From RBG-13-43-22 sp040755035 (GTDB taxonomy: Bacteria; Desulfobacterota; RBG-13-43-22): a stretch of DNA of 28,198 nucleotides. The DNA is taken from the NCBI GenBank assembly GCA_040755035.1, contig JBFMBU010000257.1, positions 1 through 28,198 on the forward strand. Direction: 5' to 3'. Under the pieces are notes generated by a model. That model worked only from the letters and a program-made list of their open reading frames with translations. It did no database searches and was not told the origin of the DNA. Position numbers and translations under genes: made by a program. This document shows positions 1 to 6,873 of the stretch, piece by piece; within the stretch, counting starts at the first letter, position 1, and every line of letters begins with the position of its first letter.

Positions 1-5
1 TTCAT

Positions 6-57
6 AGAAAGCCTCCTTCTTTGTAAACTTGAGCGGTTCACAAGTTGGAGGCTTTCT
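6..57. repeat. Long imperfect stem-loop downstream of the ABC operon
   Basis: An 11-bp perfect inverted repeat (AGAAAGCCTCC at 6-16, GGAGGCTTTCT at 47-57) encloses a second 6-bp stem (AACTTG 26-31, CAAGTT 41-46). The two stems are contiguous on the right and separated by a 9-base bulge on the left. It lies beyond the stop of the minus-strand importer operon, so it may act as a transcription terminator. The U-tract is weak on both strands, so this role is tentative. Confidence 0.4.
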
Positions 58-88
58 CATTTTCCCGGAATTGTCAAACTCTGGGAGT

Positions 89-107
89 CCCCCGGCAGAG
101 CCGGGGG
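89..107. repeat. GC-rich REP-like palindrome
   Basis: A perfect 8-bp palindrome with a 3-base loop (CCCCCGGC, AGA, GCCGGGGG) lies 15 bases beyond the stop codon of the binding-protein gene. Neither strand has a strong T-run (TTTA on plus, ACTC on minus). It therefore resembles a REP-type intergenic element or an mRNA 3'-end stabiliser more than a classical terminator. Confidence 0.5.
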
Positions 108-122
108 TTTACCTAAAGGAAA

Positions 123-1226
123 TTATTGAAGATACTCCGGTACCCCCAGCAACTTTCCCTGGTGTTTTTCCATTTCCCTGAAAAGGGGACGTCCCAGAAA
201 AAAAGTATAGATTTCATCCGCTTTTTTGTCCAGCCTAATGTCCCGGAAGCGATCGGGATACAAGGTCTTTCCCACGGCAAAGGCATCGATAATAACCGTT
301 TCGATGTTGGTTACATACCAGTTAAAGGCATAAAGGAGAAAAACTTTTTTGTTTTTAAAGGCTGTTAAGCCCTGATAAAAAGAGGGTTTTTTCAGGAAAT
401 CCTGTCGGATATTTTCAATCCCCCCGCTGTCTAAAAAGATGATCTCGGGGTTCCAGGCCAGCAGTTTCTCACGATCTACGAACTGATGGCCTTTCAATCC
501 GGCCTTTTTAGCGGCCTGGACGGCTTTGACCCACTCAACAGGGGCATAAGCGGTTTCGGTGCTTTCCAGGCCCTGGGTGCCGCGAAATCCAATGCCTCCC
601 ACATAGACCAGGGGTTTTTGATTCTCAGGAAATCCCTCCACTCTTTTCAGCAGTTCTTTTCGCTCCTGTTCAATGAAACGAATGACCGCCTCGGCCCGTT
701 CGGTTTTATTAAGTATCCTACCGCAAAGACGAAGGGAATCATACACCCTTTCATCGAAGTTGGCGAACTGTCCATAGGTTAAGACGCAGACCGGTATGCC
801 GATCTTTTTCTGCAAGGCTTCGGCCTTTTCCCGCTCCATGTAGGAAATAAAAATCAGGTCCGGTTTCAAGGCCAGAATTTTTTCCAGATCCGGTTCTTTA
901 CCGATGGAGGCTGGCCCTCCCGGCCCTATGGAAGGAAGCCGTCCCAGATCACTGTGGGCGATCCAGTAAGGTCGAGTGGCAGGGAACTGTTTTTCAATAT
1001 CCTCCACCCCGACCACCTTGTTTTTGCCTTCCAGGTAAATAATTAAACGAAGGGTTCCCGGGCCCAACCCGATGATCCGGACCGGATTTTGGGGCACCGA
1101 CACCGACCGGCCTACTAAATCCGTAATCCTGATCCATTCGGCGGCCCGGCAGACCTGAACGGTTGCCGACAGGGCAAAAAGCAAGAGGAAAACCTGAGCT
1201 GCCAAATATTTAAAGAGTTTCACCAC
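123..1226 (-). CDS. ABC transporter periplasmic metal-chelate binding protein (COG0614 family)
   Basis: This is a 367-residue substrate-binding protein of the FepB/BtuF (class III) type. A hydrophobic signal peptide (about residues 5-28, ending CRAAEW) exports it. The mature part starts with the ITDLVGRSVSVP strand typical of iron-siderophore, haem or corrinoid binding proteins. It is followed by PDLEKILALKPDLIF around residues 113-127, which belongs to the first lobe. The gene is last in a minus-strand operon, 15 bases after the ATPase gene, and would hand its ligand to the permease encoded first. The ligand cannot be read from sequence: ferric chelate, haem, corrinoid or an oxyanion are all possible in this family. 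No lipobox cysteine was seen at the signal-peptide end, so a soluble periplasmic form is likely. Confidence 0.88.
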   Translation of the reverse strand: MVKLFKYLAAQVFLLLFALSATVQVCRAAEWIRITDLVGRSVSVPQNPVRIIGLGPGTLRLIIYLEGKNKVVGVEDIEKQFPATRPYWIAHSDLGRLPSIGPGGPASIGKEPDLEKILALKPDLIFISYMEREKAEALQKKIGIPVCVLTYGQFANFDERVYDSLRLCGRILNKTERAEAVIRFIEQERKELLKRVEGFPENQKPLVYVGGIGFRGTQGLESTETAYAPVEWVKAVQAAKKAGLKGHQFVDREKLLAWNPEIIFLDSGGIENIRQDFLKKPSFYQGLTAFKNKKVFLLYAFNWYVTNIETVIIDAFAVGKTLYPDRFRDIRLDKKADEIYTFFLGRPLFREMEKHQGKLLGVPEYLQ

Positions 1227-1241
1227 CTTCTCCTTTTCCGT

Positions 1242-2000
1242 CTATTCTCCCAGAGGGATCACTATGCGATAAGGTCCCACCTCGTTCAGGACCACTTTCA
1301 GACCGTAAACCGCCTCGATTTCCGAGGCGGAGATTTCTTTTTTTGAACCGAACCAGTGTACCCGCCCTTCTTTGAGCATCAGCAAACAATCCACGAAACG
1401 AAAGGCCAGATTGATGTCGTGCATGGAGATAATGGCGGCCATATCATGTTCTCGGACGGCCACAGTTACCAACTGCATAACCTGGATTTGGTTTTTCATA
1501 TCCAAATTGCTGGTCGGTTCGTCCAGAAGGAGCACTTCAGGTTCCTGGGCCAGGGCCCGGCCTATAATGACCTTTTGCATTTCCCCACCGCTTAACTGAT
1601 TGGTAGGCCGAAGGGCCAGATGCTCGATATGCAAACGGTAGAGGATGGCCTCAACGATATGCAGATCATCGTGGGTGGCCTCCCATTTAATATAGGGTTT
1701 GCGGCCCAGCAGGATGGTATCAAAGACCGTTAAAGGTTCTTCCCCGTATTTCTGAGGCACATAGGCGAAGTGGGTGGCGATCTCCCTCCGGTTCATGCGC
1801 CTTACATTCTTTTGGTCCAGCAGCACCGTCCCGCTCTGCGGTTTCAGAATCCGGTTCAGACATTTGAGCAAGGTGGTTTTCCCCGCCCCGTTGACCCCCA
1901 GGACCCCTAATATCTCCCCCCGCTTGAGTTCGAATTCGACGCCCTTCAGAACCGGGCGGCCGTTATAGGAAAAGGCTAATCCCCCGACTTTCAAATTCAT
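1242..2000 (-). CDS. ABC transporter ATP-binding protein, FecE/BtuD type
   Basis: This 252-residue nucleotide-binding subunit energises the metal-chelate importer. Walker A is GVNGAGKT (about 35-42), the signature is LSGGE (136-140) and Walker B is EVLLLDEP (155-162), followed by the D-loop SNLD and a switch histidine in SMHDIN. The open frame runs much further upstream, but that part is a shadow of the permease gene in another frame. The true start is the ATG at 1998-2000, which overlaps the permease stop (TGA at 1997-1999) in the ATGA arrangement typical of coupled ABC genes. It is followed by the binding-protein gene. The family assignment is secure; the substrate is not known. Confidence 0.92.
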   Translation of the reverse strand: MNLKVGGLAFSYNGRPVLKGVEFELKRGEILGVLGVNGAGKTTLLKCLNRILKPQSGTVLLDQKNVRRMNRREIATHFAYVPQKYGEEPLTVFDTILLGRKPYIKWEATHDDLHIVEAILYRLHIEHLALRPTNQLSGGEMQKVIIGRALAQEPEVLLLDEPTSNLDMKNQIQVMQLVTVAVREHDMAAIISMHDINLAFRFVDCLLMLKEGRVHWFGSKKEISASEIEAVYGLKVVLNEVGPYRIVIPLGE

Positions 2001-3124
2001 CGATTTAACCCTTTGATTAAAAGGTACAGAAACAAGGGCGCTCCCATGAAGGAAGTCAGGACCCCGACCGGCAGGGTTCCGGACCCGACCAGCAGTCGTC
2101 CGGCCGTGTCCGCCAGAAGCAGTACAAGGGAACCGATAAGGCAGGAATAGGGAACCAGAAAACGATGATCGGCTCCGACCAAACGACGCCCGATATGTGG
2201 AGCCAATAAACCAAGGAAAGCAATCACGCCGTGGAAGGCTGTGGCCAGGGCCGCCACCAACGAAGCCAAAAGCATACCCCAAAGGCGGAAGCGATCGACC
2301 TCGACCCCCAGGGACCGGGCCGCATCTTCCCCGGCGGACAGGGCATTGAGGTTCCAGCGATGAAACACAAAATAGAAGATGACCGGGATCGTACAGAGGG
2401 CCAGGATTCCAATTTCCTTCCAGTTGGAACGGGCGACATCGCCGAAGGTCCAGAAAACAACCGAAGCGATCTCCACTTCCGAAGCGAAATATTGGACCAG
2501 GATGGTTCCGGAGGTAAACAGGGAAGACAGGGCCACCCCAGCCAAAATTACCGCCTCGGGAGAAAATTTTTTCAATCTGGCCAGGAGTAAAATAACCACC
2601 GTGGAGGTCATAGCCCCCAGAAAGGCAAAAAAGGTTACCCAATAGATCTTATCCAACATGAAGTTGGCTGATGCCGTTGTCCTTAAAGCGCTGCTGGACA
2701 GCCTTCCGGCACCTAAAAAAACAATAGCGAAGGCCGCACCGAAAGCCGCCCCTTGACTGACGCCCAGGGTAAAAGGCGAGGCTAAAGGGTTCTTCAGCAG
2801 ACTCTGCATGGCCACCCCGGCCAAAGCCAGCCCACAGCCATTAATAATGGCCGAGGTAATGCGCGGCATGCGGATATTCCAGACCACGATCTGTCCTGCC
2901 CCTGCTTCCATTCCCAGCAGGGCCTTCAGGATCTTTGGAATCGACAAATCATAAGATCCCACCACAATGGCATAAATGACCAGAGCCAGAAGAAGCAGAA
3001 AAAGCAGGCCGAAAAAAGAAAACTTCCTTTTGTTCGAGGCTTGATAGAGGTCCAGGAGAGGCGTTCCCTTTCCCCTTTGGGAAATAACCACATCAGGATG
3101 GTCCGGTTTTTCGAGATGACTCAT
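1997..3124 (-). CDS. ABC transporter permease, FecCD/BtuC family
   Basis: This 375-residue integral membrane permease is expected to form the homodimeric channel of the importer. It has a polar cytoplasmic N-terminus of about 35 residues and then multiple hydrophobic helices. The family hallmark near the C-terminus is visible: GLLAPHIGRRLVGADHR, the coupling region facing the ATPase. It is the first gene of the operon and overlaps the ATPase gene by 4 bases. The ATG at 3122-3124 has no evident Shine-Dalgarno sequence, which is unusual for the lead gene of an operon. The preceding leader carries an intrinsic terminator structure (see 3174-3265), so expression is probably controlled by premature termination. 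Confidence 0.9.
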   Translation of the reverse strand: MSHLEKPDHPDVVISQRGKGTPLLDLYQASNKRKFSFFGLLFLLLLALVIYAIVVGSYDLSIPKILKALLGMEAGAGQIVVWNIRMPRITSAIINGCGLALAGVAMQSLLKNPLASPFTLGVSQGAAFGAAFAIVFLGAGRLSSSALRTTASANFMLDKIYWVTFFAFLGAMTSTVVILLLARLKKFSPEAVILAGVALSSLFTSGTILVQYFASEVEIASVVFWTFGDVARSNWKEIGILALCTIPVIFYFVFHRWNLNALSAGEDAARSLGVEVDRFRLWGMLLASLVAALATAFHGVIAFLGLLAPHIGRRLVGADHRFLVPYSCLIGSLVLLLADTAGRLLVGSGTLPVGVLTSFMGAPLFLYLLIKGLNR

Positions 3125-3173
3125 TTTATTTGCGGATGGTGTATTGCGGATTTCGTAATAAATGACAATAAAA

Positions 3174-3265
3174 AAGCCATGCAGGGCTCCCCGTTGTTAA
3201 GGGTTAAGCCTTCATGGCTTATGGGCAAAATACTCTTTCAATTAACCCTGCGGCTTCATGCCGCA
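3174..3265 (-). promoter_or_regulatory. Two-state attenuator-like leader of the importer operon
   Basis: Read on the minus strand, the leader first forms hairpin 1 (TGCGGC, loop ATGAA, GCCGCA; 3265-3249). Next comes AGGGTTAA (3249-3242), then AAGCC-ATGAA-GGCTT (3220-3206), and finally CATGGCTT (3181-3174) running into six T residues. AAGCCATG (3220-3213) can pair with CATGGCTT, extended by AGGCT/AGCC, to give an intrinsic terminator about 50 bases before the permease ATG. Alternatively AGGGTTAA pairs perfectly over 8 bp with TTAACCCT (3207-3200), enclosing the small AAGCC/GGCTT hairpin and excluding the terminator. This mutually exclusive layout is what riboswitches and attenuators use. No cobalamin-riboswitch core was recognised. 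The ligand or effector is unknown. Confidence 0.55.
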
Positions 3266-3276
3266 ATTTTCAAAAT

Positions 3277-3305
3277 AATTTATTCACTTAAATCCTGCCT
3301 GTCAA
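3277..3305 (-). promoter_or_regulatory. Sigma-70 promoter of the metal-chelate importer operon
   Basis: On the minus strand a perfect -35 TTGACA (3305-3300) is followed after 17 bases by TAAATT (3282-3277), which matches 4 of 6 bases of the -10 consensus. The predicted start near 3270 leaves a leader of about 145 bases that contains the terminator-like structure. Confidence 0.6.
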
Positions 3306-3411
3306 GCTTTTTCCTCCCAGTTATCGAAAATCATTCCGATCGTTTCCTTTGACTTAGATAAATCACCTCAGTAGAATCATCCGGAATTCCAAATGGAAAT
3401 CCTATTCCCTT

Positions 3412-5130
3412 TCAATCCCCTAAAAGCAGCATCAGGAAAGGAAGGGTTTTACATTTCGTCTCCAGTTCAATCGTACCCTGCACCTGGGATATGTTTCCGG
3501 CGAAGTCCATAAATTCCACCAGGGCGGTTTTATGGCCGAGGGTGGAGCTGAAAGGGATAGTCATGGTGGTAGGCTGGTAATCCTGCCATTGGGTCCATAG
3601 AATAAAAGCATCCTCTTTATTGAAGGCCACCCATCGCATTTTAGACACTCCGTCACCATAATCGTCACTGGCCGACCAGGTTGCCGTCACCCGGGGATTG
3701 CAGGTGGTGGGGTTTCCGCCGTTGAGGGACACCGACCCGCTGGGGGGGCAGTAGTCCAAAATAATGGTGTCTTCATATTCCGGGGACAGGTTGTTGGCGG
3801 CATCCCGGTATTGGACCGTGACGGAAAAGGTGCCACCACATCTTAATTCGAAAAAGCTGATGAGATACCAAATACGGCTGGAGGAAAAGGATTCCCAGGC
3901 CAGCCATTCATCACCGTTCATGAAAGGATTATCCATGGGGTTGCGGAAGCGCATCTGGGTCGTCCCGGCAGAGGCCTGGAGGGAAAGGACAGCATATCTG
4001 GAATTGGTATAAGCGTCCCCCCCGTTGATTTGGATGTTTCCGCTGGGGGGACAGTTTCTGACCTCCAAAAAGCCGGTGTGCCAATACATCATTTGCGTTG
4101 TGGTTATCGAAAGCAAGGGATAATAATTCCCCGAAGTTGTATATTGATGGACCGGGCTGTTGCCCGTGCTGGTACCCCCATCACCAAAGTTCCAGGTAGT
4201 CCCGGTCCGGTTGTTCATGGCCAGAGACAAGTCCCAGAGGCAAACCCAGGACGGCACACAGGTGGGGTTGGGTTGGGCAGTAAAATAGGCCCAGGGTTCC
4301 GTTGCCGTTGAATCAAACTTCCATTTGTGGTTAGCCTGGTCATAGCCGCTATAGTGATCCGTGGACCAATACCAGTTGCCATAATGAAAGTGGACGGTGG
4401 CGTTTTCAATATACACCCAGTCGAATTCATAAGAATCCCAATAGACATCCCATTCATCCCCCACCCAGCGATGAACCTCAAAATCATACAGGGTCCAAAA
4501 TACCCAAACTTTCTCATCTACGGGGTTCATGGGCCAGGCTACCACCCCGTCCTGGACCCGGAGATTCTCGGGGCTATGGGGGGAATTATAAGAAATTTGC
4601 CAATTATTATACCCAAAAACCCAGGACCCGTAGGCCGGATCATAAGCGGCATAACAGACATAGTATTTCATATCGCTGGTGGAGGCCGGGCTTATCCGGC
4701 GATGGGCCTTCCAGGCCACCACCCCGTCTTTTACCTTAAGTTGGGAAACCTCAGAGTTGTAACCGGCGAACACCCCCCAGTTACCGGCTTTCCACATACC
4801 CCGGCCGGGGTCATAAATGCGATAATGGACATCGTAGGTATAGAAGGCGTCGGCGGTATTTTTATAACGGGCTATCCAGGTCAGGAGTCCCTGGTCGGCC
4901 TGCACCGATTCAATAAAACGCTCGTCGCCCTGAGATAGGACCCAGGTTTCCGTCTTGGTTTGACCGCTTACCGGGTCGACAACCGAATATTGGACGGTGG
5001 TCGGGTTAGTAAGCTGGTAAGTAATGTTTGGGCAAGGGGGATAAAGGCGCCCGAAGGCCGATGGAACCCAAGACAAGGAAAGAAAAACGAGACCAAACAG
5101 AAATCCCCTCAAGATGGAACAATGATTCAT
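3412..5130 (-). CDS. Exported PKD and Ig-like domain protein with aromatic-rich repeats
   Basis: This 572-residue secreted or envelope protein has a clear signal peptide (residues 1-27, ending PSAFG). Residues 70-275 hold several W/Y-rich repeats with a recurring DGVVAW motif (135-140, 194-199) and YDP..G.W turns, like blades of a beta-propeller. Residues 283-358 are a PKD domain with the signature WNFGDGG (313-319). Two Ig-like modules follow, each opening with CPPSG (360, 461) and an NGG turn. The chain ends in a cysteine followed by a short hydrophobic tail, LPFLMLLLGD. No enzymatic motif was found, so a structural, adhesive or binding role is inferred. The gene stands alone with its own promoter. 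Its start is supported by GGGAGAGG upstream of the ATG. Confidence 0.8.
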   Translation of the reverse strand: MNHCSILRGFLFGLVFLSLSWVPSAFGRLYPPCPNITYQLTNPTTVQYSVVDPVSGQTKTETWVLSQGDERFIESVQADQGLLTWIARYKNTADAFYTYDVHYRIYDPGRGMWKAGNWGVFAGYNSEVSQLKVKDGVVAWKAHRRISPASTSDMKYYVCYAAYDPAYGSWVFGYNNWQISYNSPHSPENLRVQDGVVAWPMNPVDEKVWVFWTLYDFEVHRWVGDEWDVYWDSYEFDWVYIENATVHFHYGNWYWSTDHYSGYDQANHKWKFDSTATEPWAYFTAQPNPTCVPSWVCLWDLSLAMNNRTGTTWNFGDGGTSTGNSPVHQYTTSGNYYPLLSITTTQMMYWHTGFLEVRNCPPSGNIQINGGDAYTNSRYAVLSLQASAGTTQMRFRNPMDNPFMNGDEWLAWESFSSSRIWYLISFFELRCGGTFSVTVQYRDAANNLSPEYEDTIILDYCPPSGSVSLNGGNPTTCNPRVTATWSASDDYGDGVSKMRWVAFNKEDAFILWTQWQDYQPTTMTIPFSSTLGHKTALVEFMDFAGNISQVQGTIELETKCKTLPFLMLLLGD

Positions 5131-5210
5131 GATCCTCTCCCTCCAAATGCTTTGTCCGTAGTAATATCGTTGGCTATGCTTTAAGGTTTACTGCAGAGGA
5201 TTCCGGTGAG

Positions 5211-5271
5211 TGGTTCGGCCCTGGCGGGTTGGAGAAAAGTTATTTAACCTGATAGTGACGGCCAACCAGGG
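5211..5271 (-). promoter_or_regulatory. Structured part of the long leader of the PKD gene
   Basis: The transcript from the promoter at 5295-5323 has a leader of about 158 bases. Within it CCCTGGTTGGCC (5271-5260) can pair with GGCCGAACCA (5220-5211; one bulged base). It can instead pair with CCAACCCGCCAGGG (5232-5219; a bulge of a few bases). The two pairings exclude one another. No T-run follows, so any control would act on translation or RNA stability. This is a manual folding suggestion only. The rest of 5131-5428 shows nothing else recognisable. Confidence 0.3.
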
Positions 5272-5294
5272 TAATCGCTTTGACTTGGAGCAAA

Positions 5295-5323
5295 ATTATA
5301 AAGAGGTGGGTATTGGAAGTCAA
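5295..5323 (-). promoter_or_regulatory. Near-consensus sigma-70 promoter of the PKD protein gene
   Basis: On the minus strand TTGACT (5323-5318) and a perfect TATAAT (5300-5295) are separated by exactly 17 bases. Transcription would begin near 5288 and read the PKD-protein gene, whose ATG is at 5130. It is one of the two strongest promoter matches in the window. Confidence 0.72.
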
Positions 5324-5428
5324 GCCCTATAATAGTTCAAGGATTTCGAACAGCAGAAAAATTCCGGGGGGTTCTCTGCTGTTGGATATTTGCCCATCAA
5401 ACCCTCCATTAACCATGGGGGGCGCAGA

Positions 5429-5599
5429 TCAGGATTTTTTCCCTTCCGCCGCTTCAAAACAGGGGATGCATAGAATCTGATCTTTTAACCAGCGGACCCT
5501 GGATTCCATGACCGCCTCGCCGCAATCGGCGCAGATCAGACCGGAGAGAATCCGGGCCTTTTGCTGAACGGGATCCTGCGGTTTATCTAAACTCTTTTT
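5429..5599 (-). pseudogene. Remnant of a zinc-ribbon gene resembling the FmdE C-terminus
   Basis: A 56-codon open frame, closed upstream by TGA (5600-5602), contains ICADCGEAVMESRVR followed by ILCIPCFEAAEG. The spacing CxxCGE-VME-R ... CxPCF matches the C-terminal treble-clef/zinc-ribbon of FmdE-like proteins (formylmethanofuran dehydrogenase subunit E family) and distantly the DksA/TraR finger. No ATG, GTG or TTG lies between the upstream stop and the first cysteine pair; the only ATG is inside the finger. The large N-terminal FmdE domain is missing, and the space upstream is occupied by the EF-hand gene. I read it as a truncated gene relic. A short real gene with an unusual start is possible but less likely. 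Confidence 0.55.
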
Positions 5600-5625
5600 T
5601 CAAATAACTGAAGTGCTACAATCTT

Positions 5626-6516
5626 TTAATAATCACTTTCCGGGACGACGGTGCCTAACTGAACCCGTCCTCCGAATTCCTTTAATTTTTCCATGATCGC
5701 CGGACCGAGTCTGAATCCGCAGCGATCTCTTCCGTCATTGGTTATGGCCGTCAGGGTCGTCTGGGGATTCTTTTTCAGGATCTCGGCCGCCTTGGATAAT
5801 TCGCCGTCAAACCATTTATAGATAGCTTCTCTTTGGGTATTTAAAACGGAAAGGGAACCGGCCCCATCATCCGGCATTTCGGCCTCCGGCCCGTAATGAT
5901 AGACATGGGCCAGGGCGTAATACAAGGCATTGTCCGATCCCTGGAACCCGGCCTTGCGCATTTGGTCCGGCAGGGTATCCAGATTCAATTCCAGCTTTTC
6001 ATTGGCTCCGGAACCGTTGCGCGTGAAAACGGTATCCACATCGGATCCTGTGTTGGAATCCAGAGAAGGAAGGCCGCCTAAAAGCAGCTCAAAAATAGCC
6101 AGTTCTTCCCGGGACAATTCCTTGTCGCCATCAATATCGAGAAGAGAAACCACCCCTTCAAGGATTCGACCCGCTTCGGAACCGATTTCTTCTTTTTCCA
6201 ACAACGCATCCGCATCGGTGTCCAAACGGGAAAACGCACCGGGGGCAATCCCGGCCTCATCGACATTTAAAGCCTGGTCCCCATCCGTATCCCGACCCTG
6301 AATAAACAGATCGATAAATTGCTCCAGGCCGGACTTGTATTCCGTTTGTTGGATCGAACCGTCTCCGTCACTGTCCAACTGATTAAGGATGGAAAGGAAA
6401 GAACCTTCTCCCGAAGTTTTCGGGGTTTCCCCCCCCATTTCTTTCTGAATCCAATTAAACACCTTACCGGCTTTTTCCCCCATCAGGTTTGAAGCGATGG
6501 CGCTGACAACATTCAT
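5626..6516 (-). CDS. Cytoplasmic four-EF-hand calcium-binding protein with unknown C-terminal domain
   Basis: This 296-residue protein has four canonical 12-residue EF-hand loops, each beginning D.D.D and ending in Glu: DSDGDG (48-59), DTDGDQ (76-87), DTDADA (99-110) and DIDGDK (127-138). All calcium-ligand positions look intact. Residues 1-40 form an amphipathic, mostly helical N-terminus without a signal peptide. The 140 C-terminal residues have no motif I recognise; they contain an aromatic stretch (YYALAHVYHYG) and a conserved-looking TAITNDGRDRCGFRLG. Two in-frame ATGs exist (6520-6522 and 6514-6516). The AGGAGG lies 8 bases before the second and only 2 before the first, so I chose the second. 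A candidate sigma-54 promoter precedes it. A role in calcium sensing or storage is inferred. Confidence 0.8.
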   Translation of the reverse strand: MNVVSAIASNLMGEKAGKVFNWIQKEMGGETPKTSGEGSFLSILNQLDSDGDGSIQQTEYKSGLEQFIDLFIQGRDTDGDQALNVDEAGIAPGAFSRLDTDADALLEKEEIGSEAGRILEGVVSLLDIDGDKELSREELAIFELLLGGLPSLDSNTGSDVDTVFTRNGSGANEKLELNLDTLPDQMRKAGFQGSDNALYYALAHVYHYGPEAEMPDDGAGSLSVLNTQREAIYKWFDGELSKAAEILKKNPQTTLTAITNDGRDRCGFRLGPAIMEKLKEFGGRVQLGTVVPESDY

Positions 6517-6563
6517 TTCCATTTCCTCCTGATCAAAAAGTTGGCCAGATTTCCCAAATCATT

Positions 6564-6583
6564 GAATCAAGAAATGTGCCAGG
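6564..6583 (-). promoter_or_regulatory. Candidate sigma-54 (-24/-12) promoter of the EF-hand gene
   Basis: On the minus strand the sequence reads CTGGCACATTTCTTGAT. It has a perfect TGGCAC -24 element and a TTGA -12 element (consensus TTGC), with the usual 10 bases between GG and G. The predicted start near 6556 is about 40 bases before the start codon. Confidence 0.45.
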
Positions 6584-6590
6584 ACGTCTC

Positions 6591-6640
6591 AATCAATATT
6601 TTTTCGCTTCCGATCGGTTGACGTGGGGGGAATATTGATT
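6591..6640. repeat. Widely spaced 10-bp inverted repeat upstream of the EF-hand promoter
   Basis: AATCAATATT (6591-6600) and AATATTGATT (6631-6640) are perfect inverted copies 40 bases apart. They flank a central palindrome, CCGATCGG (6610-6617). The element lies roughly 35 to 85 bases upstream of the predicted sigma-54 transcription start, where enhancer-binding-protein sites are expected. Elsewhere in 6523-6804 the only other structure seen is a stem of AAAAAACTTCC (6725-6735) with GGAAATTTTTT (6745-6755), one mismatch. Confidence 0.45.
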
Positions 6641-6804
6641 ATCGGTTAATTATTTTAATAAGTTATTGCCAAAGGGCTTATTGCCGAACCGATCATCTGA
6701 ACGACCGGACCCGGACTAAAAGGGAAAAAACTTCCCGCCCCACAGGAAATTTTTTCTTTTCCCCGGGCCGGATAAGCCGTTTGGCTTTGCTGTATTTTTA
6801 TCCC

Positions 6805-6833
6805 TTGACCTCAATTCTTTTCCATCTTATACT
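6805..6833 (+). promoter_or_regulatory. Near-consensus sigma-70 promoter of the TTT transporter cassette
   Basis: TTGACC (6805-6810), a 17-base spacer and TATACT (6828-6833) form a strong promoter. The start near 6840 gives a 5' leader of about 34 bases ending in an excellent AGGAGG before the ATG at 6874. It also shows that the longer open frame starting at 6781 cannot be the real gene start. Confidence 0.72.
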
Positions 6834-6873
6834 CCACTGCCATATATCAAGGTCCATCCAACAGGAGGTTATC

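Noticed and set aside
1..60. tRNA gene or CRISPR repeat at the left edge
   Set aside because: The GGTTCA-like bases are the only tRNA-like feature; no acceptor or anticodon arms fit, and there is no repeated unit.
2001..2642. Upstream extension of the ATPase open frame (about 210 extra residues)
   Set aside because: It overlaps the FecCD permease in another frame and has a low-complexity, G/P/R-rich composition typical of an antisense or shifted shadow; ATGA coupling at 1997-2000 gives the real start.
3125..3276. Cobalamin riboswitch in the leader of the importer operon
   Set aside because: The conserved cobalamin-box core was not found, and the distance from promoter to terminator is too short for a full cobalamin aptamer.
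4327..4938. 203-codon plus-strand open frame
   Set aside because: It is the antisense shadow of the PKD protein gene (G/I/P-rich, no start signal).
5280..5480. 66-codon plus-strand open frame
   Set aside because: It is antisense to the PKD promoter and to the zinc-ribbon relic, with no ribosome site or family resemblance.
6781..6873. Longer N-terminus for the TctC protein
   Set aside because: The -35/-10 promoter at 6805-6833 lies inside it, and the ATG at 6874 has AGGAGG and is followed directly by a signal peptide.
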